Of a stretch of 64,000 bases of DNA, positions 1 to 12,199 are shown in pieces (within the stretch, counting starts at the first letter, position 1; each line of letters starts with the position of its first letter). Position numbers and translations under genes: made by a program. Below the pieces are notes generated by a model. That model had not been told where the DNA came from. It was given only the letters and a program-made list of their open reading frames with translations, and did no database searches. Origin of the DNA: Cyclina sinensis (taxonomy: Eukaryota > Mollusca > Bivalvia > Venerida > Veneridae); contig JAAONU010000001.1 in the NCBI GenBank assembly GCA_012932295.1, positions 25,954,550 to 26,018,549 on the forward strand, read 5' to 3'.

Positions 1-2545
1 CAATCTGACTGAGGTACATTATCTAACTATCCATTTTGAATAATTCGGATTTCCAGTATTGTTATTTATATCCCAGCCATCTTATGACGCGTCTTTATGG
101 TTTACCTGTACACACGCCGTGTTAATATTAAGTGTGTAAAATTTCTATAGCATGTTAAATCATTTTGAATATTTTGAAAATATTTTGTGTTTCTTAAAGG
201 TCATGTGACACGACTATAGCAACTTTGTCTATTCAAAATAATCATAATGTACTGATTAAAATGGTTTAATTGCAAAATTAAGAAAATAATGCTTTTGATA
301 AGAAAAAACGTGTTTTTGATGATCGGCTGTTTCCGTTTCGACATCGGTAGTTTCCGCCGCAATTTTTGGCTGTGACGTAGATTTATCCCTACTGTACCAG
401 GCAGTAGTGCAGAATTACATTGCTCATAACACATTCGTTTTTAAATGAAAAAATAACACTAAACCACAAGTACAATGAACAGGCACTTTTATAAAAATAA
501 CATGCTATAAATTGTAAATTAAATAAAATAATGTGATTACTTCTCGATTTTTATAAGTGAATTCAAACTTTGTGCCGGGAGAACGGGTTGTAATTTCACC
601 TTAATATATATTCCAATTTCTTCCATGTTGTGGTTCTATATAAAACTATTTCCTCCACGTTTTTACATGCTGCGTAACACTTCCTCAATTGATGTTTACG
701 CCATAACCAAATTCTTTTTCATTTAAGTGTTATAAGAACTGAATTTAGGTGATCTAATGTGTTAACATTTGTTTCACTGGAATGGAAATTCACACTACAG
801 TGTATTTTCACGTTGGGATATTGTTTGAAAAATAATTATATGGCATGCCCATCAAGTAGAAATTTGTGTCTGCTTATAAATTAATATCCAATGAAATGTC
901 AAAGATCCATAAATCACGCCTTATATTGTGGGATTTATGCAAATTAACCTGCCCAAATGGGACCATTGTATATTCTGCATAGCTGTCAAAACAAAGCAAA
1001 TAACTTTTTTATGACCCAATCAATGATAAAGTTGAGACAAATAGCAAAAATTTATGGCAAGTGATCTTACAAATTGATTATATTACTTTTGATCAGTCAC
1101 ACTTGGGAAAACATTATGTAATAGCTTGTTCCAATTAACATGTCTGAATGGTTTTTAGTTAAGAAGCTTCCATGCAGATACATATTTTAATAAGATAATT
1201 AAATGTAATGGATCTATTGATGATGAAAATAAAAATCATTCGACTTCTAAATGTGAACAAATAATTAAAACAAAAAAACAACAAAAAAACAATGTGTTTG
1301 TGTTATGATTTTGACATAGTTTTTAAGGCTTCTTCATATTGTTTGTTATTTGATCATTATTGTTTTGTTTTCAAAAAAATGTAGAATGAATAAGCCAAAA
1401 AAAAGATATGCATTTTTAATGAAAAAAAAAATCATAGATCTAGTCAAAGATTATTTACTACAGGCAGAATATACCACAGACAATTGAGCAATGTTTTTTA
1501 TGGAAAAAAATCTCTCGATCTCTCGATCGGAGTTAATTAATCAAGTCTTCCAACAAACTGCATCGGATAAAAATAAGCATGTTCAAAACGTTTTTGGATC
1601 AGTTACTTGAAAAATATCTCTAAGTCTAGATATTTTCACTGATTTATCTTTTAATTCTATAACCCTGATCAGAGACATCAAATGTTTTATATGTCTCTGC
1701 CCTGATTAAACTAGCCTCTATATTATATTGCTCATTGGCTTCGTAATTCCATCAAAAGTTCAAATTATTTCTTTAAAAAATCTTCAATGTATATTCATGA
1801 TTTTAGCTTAACTTGTTCTATTTTGTTTTTTACTATATTCAGTCTACATTTTCACTTTCCATCATAATTTTAAAGTTTTTGTTAAGGATCGAGGCAGCTG
1901 TGTAAAGTGGCAAGAGATAAACGTGCGTCACTTCCGGTTTTGCTCGTGACAGGTGCGCGGGACCAAGTGCGTAAAATATGGATTTTAATTTGCTATAAAA
2001 AACATCTTTAAGATGAAAATTACCTGCGGAATTTTGTAAAACAGTCATAGTTAGATATATATTTTTCGCTCATATGAAAATTTCGAGATCAAAAATTCGT
2101 GTCACATGACCTTTAAGATAAATGAATTCTCCTTCGATGTATTTAAAGTTTCGGTTTGTATTTACTAAATGAATATATTTTGACGTATGAGCATGGTGAC
2201 GAAAATATTCAAGTAAACTGGTCTCTTTATTTTGGTATGCACGCAGTATCTATCATATGTCAAAAGCTACTGGAAATTTTTCCACACATACAATTATCTC
2301 AATATTTTATAAGATTTCCTCAATTAACTTTGGCAGAAACCGAGTTATTTAGGATCCCAGTTAAATATAGATTTTCACATGTGTTCAAGTAGTTAAAAAT
2401 ATAAACTGATTCACCTTCAAAAACTTGAAAGCTAGGTACTGATTGAAAGGTCATGAGAAGGTGACCTTCTTTTGGTGACGTTTAGATCCTAATAGCAGAA
2501 CGTCGTTTAGTGCTGATTTAAATAAGAGTGTCGAGTGTCCAAAAG
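1..2545. repeat. Segmental duplication, copy 1 (interrupted by a TTAA element)
   Basis: Bases 1 to about 193 and 2117 to about 2545 match 39185 to about 41640 in the same order and orientation. Shared landmarks include the stretch ending in TTATATCCCAGCCA, CTTATGACGCGTCTTTATG, GCATGGTGACGAAAATATTCA and GAGAAGGTGACCTTCTTTTGG. The match already runs at base 1, so the duplication starts outside the window. The right end fades gradually. No coding signal was found in it. Each copy carries one large insertion that the other lacks. Confidence 0.8.
198..2112. mobile_element. 1.9-kb non-autonomous element with TTAA target duplication (piggyBac-like)
   Basis: Terminal inverted repeats AGGTCATGTGACACGA (198-213) and its complement (2097-2112) are directly flanked by TTAA at 194-197 and 2113-2116. 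The paralogous segment at about 39400 continues from GAAAATATTTT to AATGAATTCTCCTT with nothing between, so an insertion-free version exists here. The interior is AT-rich, without a long open frame or recognisable transposase. TTAA duplication is the hallmark of piggyBac-type transposons; membership is inferred from that and the terminal repeats alone. Confidence 0.65.
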
Positions 2546-2822
2546 ACTTTCGAAAGACATAAATTCTACACTAGATATTATCTTTGAAGGGTTGGAAAAT
2601 ATTGAATGGAATTTGTATTCTTTTATTTATACACTGAAATGCAAATACTTCCGAAACCTATGTACTGCTGAGATCTTTTCTGTTATTTTCTGAAATGTAA
2701 CTGGAATGACTTGCTACATCAGGTCTTCGGTATGGCATACGTTAATAAAAATAGTTCTTAAAAATATGGACAATATTTGCTGAAAAAAAAAAGACGATCG
2801 ATTAATGCCCGTAACGATAGAA

Positions 2823-2937
2823 ATGTATATTTTTATAGACACATCAACAGTGTTATTTTATTGTAGATTGAGGCTTCTGAGAGCGTCTGTTACCTTGCTA
2901 GCACTATCCTGTCTACTCTTCATCGTGTATAATAAAG
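2823..2937 (+). CDS. Sulfotransferase gene, exon with the type II membrane anchor
   Basis: The open frame reads LRLLRASVTLLALSCLLFIV then YNK, a basic flank followed by about 17 hydrophobic residues. This is the expected signal anchor of a type II Golgi enzyme. The exon ends at AATAAAG followed by the donor GTACGT (2938), leaving one base in phase that joins exactly to the next exon at 4981. Two starts are possible. The frame is open back to an ATG at 2823, giving 38 codons. Alternatively TTGTAG at 2861-2866 is an acceptor, the exon starts at 2867, and the start codon lies in an unseen upstream exon. The second gives a more usual short cytoplasmic tail. The exon itself is well supported; the start is not. 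Confidence 0.6.
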
Positions 2938-3130
2938 GTACGTAAAGGGTTTTATATTCTCTCTATCAACAACTCTTGTTGACCAATCAGAAAATGTATT
3001 TTAACTGATATGGTGTGTCAAACGTTTCAGCATTCAATAAATTCCGTTTAAAACTTTAAATGCAATATTTTTTTCTATTAATGTTCTATATTTTTATATG
3101 CAATAAGTTTTCATTTATATGCAATATTTT

Positions 3131-3905
3131 TAGCTCACCTGACCACAGAGTGCTCAAGGTGAGCTTTTGTGATCACGATTTGTCCGGCGTCCATCGTCGG
3201 TCAGTGCGTCCGTGCGTCAGTGCGTCCGTCGTCAACGTTTTATACAAACGACTTCTTCTCAGAAACCACTGGGCCAAATTTAGTGAAATTTTCCTGGAAT
3301 GTTTCTAGCATGAAGCTCTACAAAAATTTTTCAAACGGTTCTGCTCCATTGAATATCTGGGTCAGAAGGGTTAAAATAGATTTTAAAAATGAAATCTTTA
3401 AAAATCTTCTTCTCTGAAAGTGCAAGGCCTAGAGCTTAGATATTTTGGGTGTAGCATCATCTAATCAAATTCTACACAATTGTTTAAATTATAGCCCTGG
3501 GGTAAAAAATTGACCTGCCCGCAGCGGGTCATTGATTTTCCTTATATGTCTATAGTAAAAACTTAAAAAATCATCTTCTCCGTTTTGACAAAGGTTAGGG
3601 GTTAGATTTTTGGCATGAAATATTGTGCAGTGAACCTCTACCAAGTTTGGTCAAATTATTGCCCGTGGGTCAAAAATTGCCCCGCCCCAGTGGTCACATG
3701 TTTTATATAGAGTTATATAGGAAAAACTTTAAAAATCTTCTTTTCAGATACCAAAAAGCCTAGAGTTAAGATATTTGGTGAACAGCATTGTCTAGTGGAC
3801 CTTTACCAAGTTTGTTCAAATCATAGCCCCTGGGTAAAAAAAAACCCGCCCCAGGGATCACATGTTTTACATAGAGTTATATAGGAAAAACTTTAAAAAT
3901 CTTGC
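3131..3905 (+). repeat. TAGCTCACCTG-family interspersed repeat, copy A (truncated)
   Basis: It starts TAGCTCACCTGACCACAGAG, followed by a short inverted version (AAGGTGAGCTTTTGTGATCA), then GTCCG/GTGCGT-rich sequence. After that come degenerate modules of the type 'AAATCTTCTTCTCTGAAA ... AAGTTTG ... CCCCTGGGTAAAA ... GCCCCAG'. The same head and modules occur at 35996-38110 and, reversed, at 60196-61032. This copy lacks the closing end seen in the others. It lies in the first intron of the sulfotransferase gene. There is no coding capacity; the two overlapping open frames at its head are the repeat itself. Confidence 0.75.
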
Positions 3906-4980
3906 CGTCACTGTACCCAAATAGTTTTGGGGAGGACAGACACCACCAAGACCGATGGAAATTATACAAATAAACAAAGGTTTTTAGAAACATGTCGGTC
4001 AAAACTTACTTTTACCCCGATAATTATTTTCCTGCACACTAGGTAAGTGGCCAGTTTCATCTTAACACGTTTATCAAAGTTCTTTTACTATGCAATTAAT
4101 ATTTGGACTAAGTCAAAGTTGATAGTTGACAGATAGAGAAGTTCATGTATGAAGTGTTATGGAGATATTTTAAATATCATTTCCACGTTGCAGCTGTTAA
4201 AAAGAAGAAACAAATATATGCCTCGTGATTGAAGAGAAAAAGTAGTCGTCAAATGTGCAATCTGTCTCTTCTTCATGACACTATTTCAAGTTGTGCTTTT
4301 TTTATCCTGCGATTATATTTCATTCAAGTTTATTTCTTTTTATTCCTTTTTTGTAAAATCTGAAGATCATTTCTATACACGAAAAGGAAAACCACTGCCT
4401 TTAATTGAAACAATAAGCTTAAATCAGCAAAGAATGTAGTGATAATTGCCATAGACACGGAGAACGAGTTAGCTATTCTTAATATTGCGAAGACCTCAAA
4501 TCAGCCAGATAAAATATATAACGTATGAAAAACCTACTGCTGAAAAATTTGTTGCACCATAACTGCAATTGCAAAATGGATAGAATAATCCTTTTTTCCA
4601 TCGAAATTCGAAATGTATTTTTTTTAATTTGTAGGACGAATTGTTATTTTTCTCTGTGCACACTAGTACTCTAATCTCAGGTGCCCCCTTCAGATGGAGG
4701 TGAAATAAAAATCCCAACTTGTAATAAGTGGTCATATTCATTGACAGTTGATTGATAGAAGTAGTATACCTTATTGTTAGAGAGAATGAGAGTTTGATAC
4801 AAGTTGCAATTCTCATTATACAGGCATGCTAAGCGTCACAGCTACAGTCCTAGCGCACATGTGTGTTATTACAGTAAAAGATTTACCTAATGTTAATCGG
4901 AATCAAACCCTGATGAATTATCAATGCTTTTGTTTAAATGTATTTCAAATATTCACATTGCCTTCTTTTTATATTTGCAG
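3906..4980. other. Intron sequence, nothing recognised
   Basis: AT-rich sequence between the repeat and the next sulfotransferase exon. The open frames at 4496-4816 (-) and 4826-5041 (+) have no recognisable domain. The latter runs through the real exon at 4981 in a different frame. Confidence 0.5.
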
Positions 4981-5033
4981 ACGCAAACGGTGTCATTTTC
5001 TCAGGAATAGAGGCCGAACCGTCGATCATCGTG
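4981..5033 (+). CDS. Sulfotransferase gene, short stem exon
   Basis: A 53-base exon preceded by a good acceptor (TTTTTATATTTGCAG, ending 4980). With the base carried over from the previous exon it reads DANGVIFSGIEAEPSIIV, the only one of three frames without a stop. The donor chosen is GTAACT at 5034, after a complete codon, because the catalytic exon at 7295 must be entered in phase 0. A second possible donor (GAAA|GTAAAT at about 5069) would break that frame. The segment would form the luminal stem between the membrane anchor and the catalytic domain. It is short and unconserved, so support rests on splice signals and phase only. Confidence 0.55.
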
Positions 5034-7294
5034 GTAACTAATACTCCTACTAAGCCTCGTTATGAAAGTAAATCAAAATTATTTTGACCATGACATGCGT
5101 GACACCAGACTGTAATGCTGATTTATTTTTATAAGGTCGGCTATATATTGATCTTATAGAAATTATGCTTTTTGTAAAAGTATGACCATTCATACACTTC
5201 TGTGTCAATTTTATGTGTGACATAGTTTGATTCTTAAAATATTTAAGAACAGAACAGAACAGGTTCTTAATTTAAAACTTGTACATAGTACATCGTCTGC
5301 ATCACATTATGTTCACTGCCATCAACGTGAAAACTATGGTAAAAATATTGCAATTACAAATTTAATACAACAACAGTTTGATACACTAGGAGGATGAACA
5401 TAGTATAACGTTCAATATTTATCAGTACATTTCTAATAGCAAGATTCTCCTTAATATAACTACAAAGATTAATTTTCTTTTTTTTGTATTCAGGAGTTAC
5501 GTGAAAATATTTTGAAGGACTACAATAATATGTAACATTCAAATATGCTTTCCGTACATCAGTATAACAGTTACAAATACAAACAAAATGATATTCTTCT
5601 TCAATTTCTAATGCGTTGCAGTACAAACACTATCTTCCTTCACGAGGGATACGATTTCTGTTGTATCTGGCAGTCTGAATTCTAAGAGGGAGACCACACA
5701 GTCTAAGTCTACGAAAATAAAATCTAAAAGTCCTTGGCAGTGTATCCAAATAACTTTCATATTTTAAAGTACATTAAAGATTTTAAAAACTGTTTTCTAA
5801 ATTTGCTAACTATTCCGGCTTCACAGAATCAATGATAATGCATTTAAATCAATATAAAACCATGTTATCATTTTAAAAAATTCCTTGCCCAATTCCCTGC
5901 CCAAACACGTACAAAAGTCCATAGTCATTAAATAAAGTTCTTGGATAAGTGCTGCCATATTTTTATTTCTTGACTTTTCCGAAATTTTCAGTAATTGTAC
6001 CTACATGTTTCATCTATGCATTAAACATATGCATACACTTTTTAGAAGCGAAAGCTTCTTAAGCTGCACACCAGATTTTTTTAGTTACAATCACACGGCC
6101 TCCTCTTATCCATACATTCGCGTTAAAAATTAGTACCACAGGTTGTATGAATTTTCATTGCAGTTTTGATAAAATGCTTTGATATTGCAGAATTCTGTTG
6201 ATTTTGAAAGCATAAGGTATAACTTCATTTTTTGGCAAATCAAATTGTAAAACTAGTTATTAATTTAGTATTCATCCGCAAAAGTTTCATTCATAAAATT
6301 TATTACGCATTGACACAATCGCAACTTCTCGGCCCTTTGATAAGCGGCGAGGTATTCCGAATGAACGTAAATGAGATAACGTATACACAGAAACGTACAC
6401 GAACAACCAATCACGCTTTTGACTCTGTTGGTAATACTTTTTTGTTGTATTGTTGTCAGATCAACCAGAATAACTCAAATATTTTCGTTTAATAAATGTG
6501 CTTAAAATATTTTTAACATTCTTGCTTTTAGTTTGCATGTTGATTAAAGTATTAATGTAAATATATTTGTCTGTTTTCCCGAATCTTGACCGATAAAATC
6601 AACCCTTGCTATATTATCAACTGCCTGTATTTATGGCGATAATTCATGTTTAAAAGAACAGAATATATTTTGTTAATGCCAATCAGAAAAAGTATTTGAG
6701 GCTTCAATTAAACAAGCCATTTCTTGATTATACACAGCAATATTTTGAATACGGTTTGTTATCTGAGCGGTGGATAATATTCAGTTACTTTTTCTTCTAA
6801 AAAACAACAGATTCACTGCGACCGAATTTCTGAGTCCTCTTTACTTCAGCTGTAAGTTTGTGAGTAGCAAAACATGAATGTGAAAAGTTATTACTAATTC
6901 CGCTGGCATCAGCATTAGATAAATATTCATATCTGTTAACAGCACTATTCATGTTCCTTAATGAAATATAGTTTCAGTAAGAGAACATAATCTTCACAGG
7001 GCTGACAAGTCGTTTAATAAGAAATTGATGAAATATACTTTTAATTTTTTTTAATATCAAAGCTAACTTGCTTATAAGCGTGAATCTGAAAATTAAGTAG
7101 ACTCAAATTATGAGTTTCCTTGACTATTTTCTCCAGTTTTTGATAAATTTTCACGTTTATTTGAACGAAACAATTATAAGTACCTTTATTTTTTACCTTA
7201 TAATGATTATTTAATCATTTAAATCTGTAGGGGAGTGTTAGGATTTTGGAATATTCAAACTACACTGAAGTGTGACATTTATTTTTTTTTTCAG
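5034..7294. other. Intron sequence, nothing recognised
   Basis: An AT-rich intron of about 2.3 kb between the stem and catalytic exons. Short open frames here (5354-5626, 6232-6492) show no domain features and no credible splice sites in a matching phase. Confidence 0.5.
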
Positions 7295-8362
7295 ACAAGT
7301 GTGAAAACGACTGAAGGCATATTAAAGGAAAGGAGAAAAAGAGTACAAAATGTCTGCTCACGCATTGGTAGTGTGACAAATCAGACGAAAGAATTGTCCG
7401 GGATAAAGTTCGCCAACATGACGTTCTGTGTCGTGCAAAAAGCCGGCTGCACTATGTGGATAAGATTATTTAAATTCTTAGAGGGACAGAATTTGAAACC
7501 GAGAAATCTAAAGTCTCTTACAAAAGACATGATTCATACAGAAAAGCAACAGTTTTATCAGACATTTAAACAAAATAGCACCGACACTCAGTTTATGGCA
7601 CGTTCTTTACGGGTCATGACGGTGCGCGATCCATATACTCGCCTATGGTCTGCTTATATTGACAAATTCTTATTACTAGATTTCTGGGCTGCAAAAGGAA
7701 AACACATTATAAAACTAACACGTAAAGATCCAAAACCTATGTCTGCAAAGTGTGGACATGACGTCACATTTCCGGAATTCATTCAGTACGTAGTAACTAT
7801 TGGGCATCAGTTTACATATTGGGACCAGGATAAACATTGGTTACCGGCTAGCGACATTTGCGACCCATGCGCTTTCAAACCGCATATAATTGGCAAGTTT
7901 GAGACTTCTACGAACGATTTAAAGTACTCTCTTGAAAAGACAAAACTGGATTTTCTTCTTCGAAAAATAATATCCGATCATCCAACTGAGTTTGAAATAA
8001 AGGATAAAATAGATTATAATTTCAAAATTTTCCCACGTTTTGAAAACTGTACAGATATTTACGAATTGTGTAAAAGAATGTGGACGGCATTTGTTCTTAA
8101 CGGCTATCTGCCTTCAGGGGAACCATTTCCAACTAACATTTACAAAGACAGTCTAAACAGAGATTCATTTTATGAGCTAGTGAAAGGCGTGCGAGAGAAA
8201 TATAACATCACAGCTACAGAAACGAAAAGGAAACGAAGACAAGCCCTCATAACAGCATATAAACAAATACCTGCAAATCACATAAAAGAACTACAAAAAT
8301 TGTACATACTAGACTTCGAACTTTTCGATTACAAAGCAGATCCAGAATTTCTTCACACATAG
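7295..8362 (+). CDS. Carbohydrate sulfotransferase (HNK-1/CHST8-14-type), catalytic exon
   Basis: This exon encodes 355 residues plus stop after a T-rich acceptor ending TTTCAG at 7294. The frame also runs back to an ATG at 7235, but that part is intron. Family motifs for binding the sulfate donor PAPS are present: the 5'-phosphosulfate loop around VVQKAGCTMW (exon residues 46-55) and the 3'-phosphate site RDPYTRLWSAY (111-121) with its Arg and Ser. These are typical of the Golgi enzymes that sulfate chondroitin, dermatan, GalNAc or HNK-1 glycans. With the two upstream exons the model is a 411-residue type II membrane protein, a normal size for the family. The acceptor sugar cannot be deduced. 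The frame is intact, unlike the three copies downstream, so this is the likely functional gene. A gene symbol is not assigned. Confidence 0.85.
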   Translation, partial: TSVKTTEGILKERRKRVQNVCSRIGSVTNQTKELSGIKFANMTFCVVQKAGCTMWIRLFKFLEGQNLKPRNLKSLTKDMIHTEKQQFYQTFKQNSTDTQFMARSLRVMTVRDPYTRLWSAYIDKFLLLDFWAAKGKHIIKLTRKDPKPMSAKCGHDVTFPEFIQYVVTIGHQFTYWDQDKHWLPASDICDPCAFKPHIIGKFETSTNDLKYSLEKTKLDFLLRKIISDHPTEFEIKDKIDYNFKIFPRFENCTDIYELCKRMWTAFVLNGYLPSGEPFPTNIYKDSLNRDSFYELVKGVREKYNITATETKRKRRQALITAYKQIPANHIKELQKLYILDFELFDYKADPEFLHT

Positions 8363-8422
8363 AATTAGGTTCTCAATCATTCCTGTTATCGATGATACAT
8401 AAAAAGATGCGAAGACGTATAT

Positions 8423-9033
8423 TCTAGTTTAAAATCGCTTGTTTTTGCCCGTTTTGCCTATGTTTTAACGAGAGCAAAAAGGTGTGTAAACAAGGAAGTT
8501 CTCGCGCTCACGCGCTGTTATAACCCGTTTTCAGTTATGCGCGTTACAGGGCTTTTGTAAATAATGGACGCTGATCCGTCTTATTTGGCCCCAAATCGGC
8601 AGTTTATGTAATTTTGCAGGTCGGAACGTAGACGAAACATTCATGATTATTAGTAAAATCAATGGCTGGCCTTGTTCAATCGTAAATCCACATGAAATCC
8701 TTCCAAATATTTTTTAATCGACACTTTTTAAGTTTCAAGATGGCCGCTCGACAAGTTGAAAACACGTGTCGCCCTGAAACGCATATTTAAAACACGTATC
8801 CATAACATCCTAAAGACGATTGTACTATGATTTATTTATTTATCTATTTTTTTTGTAAACATGTCTTTTCTAGATCATTTTATGCTAGAATAGCGTTAAA
8901 GCACGTTTTTTTTGTGTTATAACATCTGCAGAATCCCGCGGGATATGTTGGTCCTCTCGCCCTACGGGCTCGGGCACCAACCATCCCTCGGGATTCTGGA
9001 GATGTTATAACACGAGAAGACGTGCGTTAACCC
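8423..9033. mobile_element. 611-bp non-autonomous insertion with a long hairpin at its right end
   Basis: The left flank GAAGACGTATAT and right flank TATATAGAGAAC collapse to GACGTATATAGAGAAC in all three downstream units (about 19436, 25700, 31837). That defines an insertion of TCTAG...AACCC with a TATAT duplication. The right end is an imperfect stem of about 50 bp: 8893-8944 (through GTGTTATAACATCTGCAGAA) against 8983-9031. A small inner stem GTTGGT/ACCAAC lies around GGGCTCGGG. There is no open frame. It has no matching repeat at the left end, so it is not a standard terminal-inverted-repeat element, and it does not end in the CTRR of a Helitron. Confidence 0.7.
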
Positions 9034-12000
9034 TATATAGAGAACGGACAAAACGTTTCATTTTTTGATATACAATCAAATTTTAAGCTCTAAGTATTTT
9101 GTACCACAAGTACAAAATTGCTGCAAAATGCAACACAACGGAACAAACAAATCGAAGCCAAGGTGATCAAATGTTGATGAATGCAGGAAATACAAGCCTG
9201 TTAAAATATTTATTTTCGTACATCAGAAAGAAATAATTCTAAAACAATCATATTGAAAATAAACAAATATGAAATTGAATGGCAATTAATTTTATAAGAT
9301 TTTGTTAATCAAAATGCATTGGGTAATACGGAAGTAGAAAAAAAGCAGACTTCTTGACTTTGAGACCAAATCTTGATTTTTTTTAAATTATAACTTGGAA
9401 ATTAAGAGTAGTGTGTTTCGGGGAGAATCAGAATTTTGCTTTTGGGAGCAAATGAGCAACTAATCTGATTAGGGGATTATTTGATTAGGGGTAAAATAAT
9501 TTGCTTGATCGGTATACAATGTGTATTGTTTAGACAATGTTATTATAATCAGATTAAGACTAATTAGTGCCCATTTTTTTGGTGCGTCAGCCGATTAGTT
9601 AATATTAATGACAGGTAATAACAACGATCGATCGGATTGATTATTTAAAATTATTTACATGGAAACAACTCCTAACTCCTCCTAGTTGGCTCCAGTACCA
9701 ATAGCGATATACCGTGCATAAACGCACACTCATGAACACACACATACATACACATATGGTAATGGGCGAGGCAGATTTCGTCTCCCGACAATGCCTAAGT
9801 GTGTGTATACTCGAGTTCTCTTTACAATTAAAGTATGCTAAGCACGTTGTGGATATGCCAGAACCTGCAGCACTTCATAATTGTCTCGGATGTAGTAGTA
9901 GTTGGCTGTCACAAACGGGTCATACTTGTTTGAATAAACCGAGCGTGAAAGAGACTGACGCTAATAATAATAAATATGATAATAAACAGTTGGCCGAGCA
10001 CAGACAGTGCTGCAAACACATGCTGTTACTGTACACTCGTCAAGTCATCGTGTACTTTTATGGGTATCTGAAAAATGGAGGGAAATGACACTTGCTCTGA
10101 TCCTACCCGACACAAGCTGATGTGTATGTTAGAGTTGTTGATGCATTGTGCGCTATCAACTGTGTAAAAACATGACAGAATGCATGAAGATTTATTTGGC
10201 CTTGTGGTAGTGATTACTTTCTTTCGGTCAATATAACTCGCGTCTTGAATGGATCGTGTACAAAAAATCAAATTCAATAGGCAATTTAGACAGCCATATC
10301 TTTCTGACTGCAAGCATGTGATGGACAAACAGTTCTTTAGAAGATGAACCTACGAAACGCAGTATTTTGAACTGATGTATGGTGCGAATTTCATTTTTAA
10401 CAAACAAAAAGGTTTTGTTGATGAATGTCATAACACTGGTATTATTTCAATCAGGGTTTGTTAGACACTCATGAAAAAAATAAACGGAAATAAAAAAAAC
10501 TTGATTGCTAAATATGGACATCAAAATTAATTTGGCTTTGATTTCCAGTGATTTTCTGAATAATTAATAATTTTGATAACAATATATTTTGGCTGAATGT
10601 TTCAAAATGATATTGTTTTGCTGTTACAGCTTCTTAAATGACACATAATTACGATACTTATTTTGGTCAGAATAAAAGGCTCTTAGCCGATCACCAATTG
10701 TCATGTAAAAATTAAAGTTATTGTCTGTAACATGTGCTTTTTTTGATTACTCGACGTATCCTGAACATTCCAAGCTGAAAGAAATGATAATTCATATCCT
10801 TATCTTATCAGTTTCATCAAAGAAAGAAAGGAAAACATGCCAATGACACAACTCAGTGAAAAAGGTTTTAAACATGATTTGAAAAGTTAATGAAAACTAA
10901 ACACGTGATATATTAATTTGTTGGTATGAAAACCAATAGCTAAAGAACCCTACAGATAAATAAACGGTTTATTAACAGCCATTTTGTTTTCAATTATTGT
11001 TGTTATCTTAATGTATTTTGGAAATGAATGTATTTAATATTAGACTATTTTCGCTTCGGTTGCATGTCTATGCATATAAAGAGACTGAAATCATGTAAGA
11101 AGTAACAAAGACCTTTCACTTCTGAGAGTTATATAGAACCAAAGGTACAGCTTTTGATTTAATTTATGAATGGGCTTAAAAGTTTTATCGCATTGAATTC
11201 TACACTGTGGAAGAAACTCAATGAATGTCTTTAAGTAAAAAAAATTGTAACGACTTTGTTTATCATTCTTATGATGCATGTCAATTCAAATTGACTGAAT
11301 CAAATATAGGGTCACCTTATCACTCATGTGTTTTGTGTAGCACTCTCTTCTGAGAAAATTATTTCCCTTCACTAAACTGTTTATAAAATTTATGGTATTG
11401 GAACTGATTTATTTTCATAAATGGTGAAACACAAAATCAATGTATCATATCAGACCTTCCTCAATAAAACTTAGACAAAATTGCCCTAAACAGATTTCTT
11501 TAAAAAAAAAACCAGTGATAAGCTATAGCAGTATGATCAACCATTTGCTATAGAATCTGTATAGTATGTATCATTAGTCGGCACTCCGGAGAGCGCCGAC
11601 TATATATTTGATATTGTCAAAAGTTGTGAACCAGTTGTTATTGACGATTAATCTTACTTTAATAATTATGTCGTTTCACTTAATAATGTTTTTTTCTTTT
11701 TTTCTTTGTTTTTTTCTTTTTGAAATTTAACCAAGTTATTGACCTGAAACAATTATCAATATTTCGAGGATATGAACATGGAACTATAATGTTTGATAAT
11801 GATCAACATTTTATTAACATCTAATGCCTTCATATTAATAGAGTTCGACCTTGCCCTTTATTCAGGGGAGAAAGCTGAGTGGCTCGGCACTACATAGAAA
11901 ATATCGGCTAATATGATTCCGGCCCATATGATTCTGCTTTTATCCTGTTTCTTTTGAAGTTACATTTTGAACAATGACCTGAAGAGCAAGTGTGTTACAA

Positions 12001-12160
12001 TTAGGTACACACACGTGTTGGTACAGATAGGATACTGGACGAGTTCGCTATCTGTATATATTCGCTTTTCTATGTTCCTTCGCACTTAGTCTATTAGCTA
12101 CCTTGTAGCTTCGCTATATGGTTTATCGCACATCGGCATACATGATGATTATTGTATTAA
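9034..12160 (+). repeat. Downstream flank of the intact sulfotransferase gene, homologous to the array units
   Basis: From 9034 to about 10970 this sequence matches 19440-21270, 25705-27530 and 31840-33665 almost base for base. The main difference is about 115 bp at 10575-10690, missing from all three units. From about 11330 to 12160 it matches, at lower identity, the sequence after the last unit (33677 to about 35040). It includes a palindrome TAGTCGGC...GCCGACTA at 11575-11602 that is damaged in the other copy. An open frame of 124 codons at 9714-10088 recurs in units 3 and 4 but is broken in unit 2. Nothing else suggests it is coding. Confidence 0.8.
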
Positions 12161-12199
12161 TGTTTAATTATATGCGGTTTATAATTCATCAATTGTGGC

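Noticed and set aside
6187..6212. Extra small sulfotransferase exon after GATATTGCAG
   Set aside because: In the required phase it reads into a TGA, and with the donor at 5034 no additional exon is needed.
7235..7294. ATG at 7235 as the start of the sulfotransferase
   Set aside because: The region between it and 7294 reads LKCDIYFFFQ from a T-rich stretch that is a typical splice acceptor (ending TTTCAG), and it lacks the membrane anchor expected for this family.
8423..9033. Helitron
   Set aside because: The hairpin is far longer than a Helitron's, the right end is not CTRR, and a target duplication is present.
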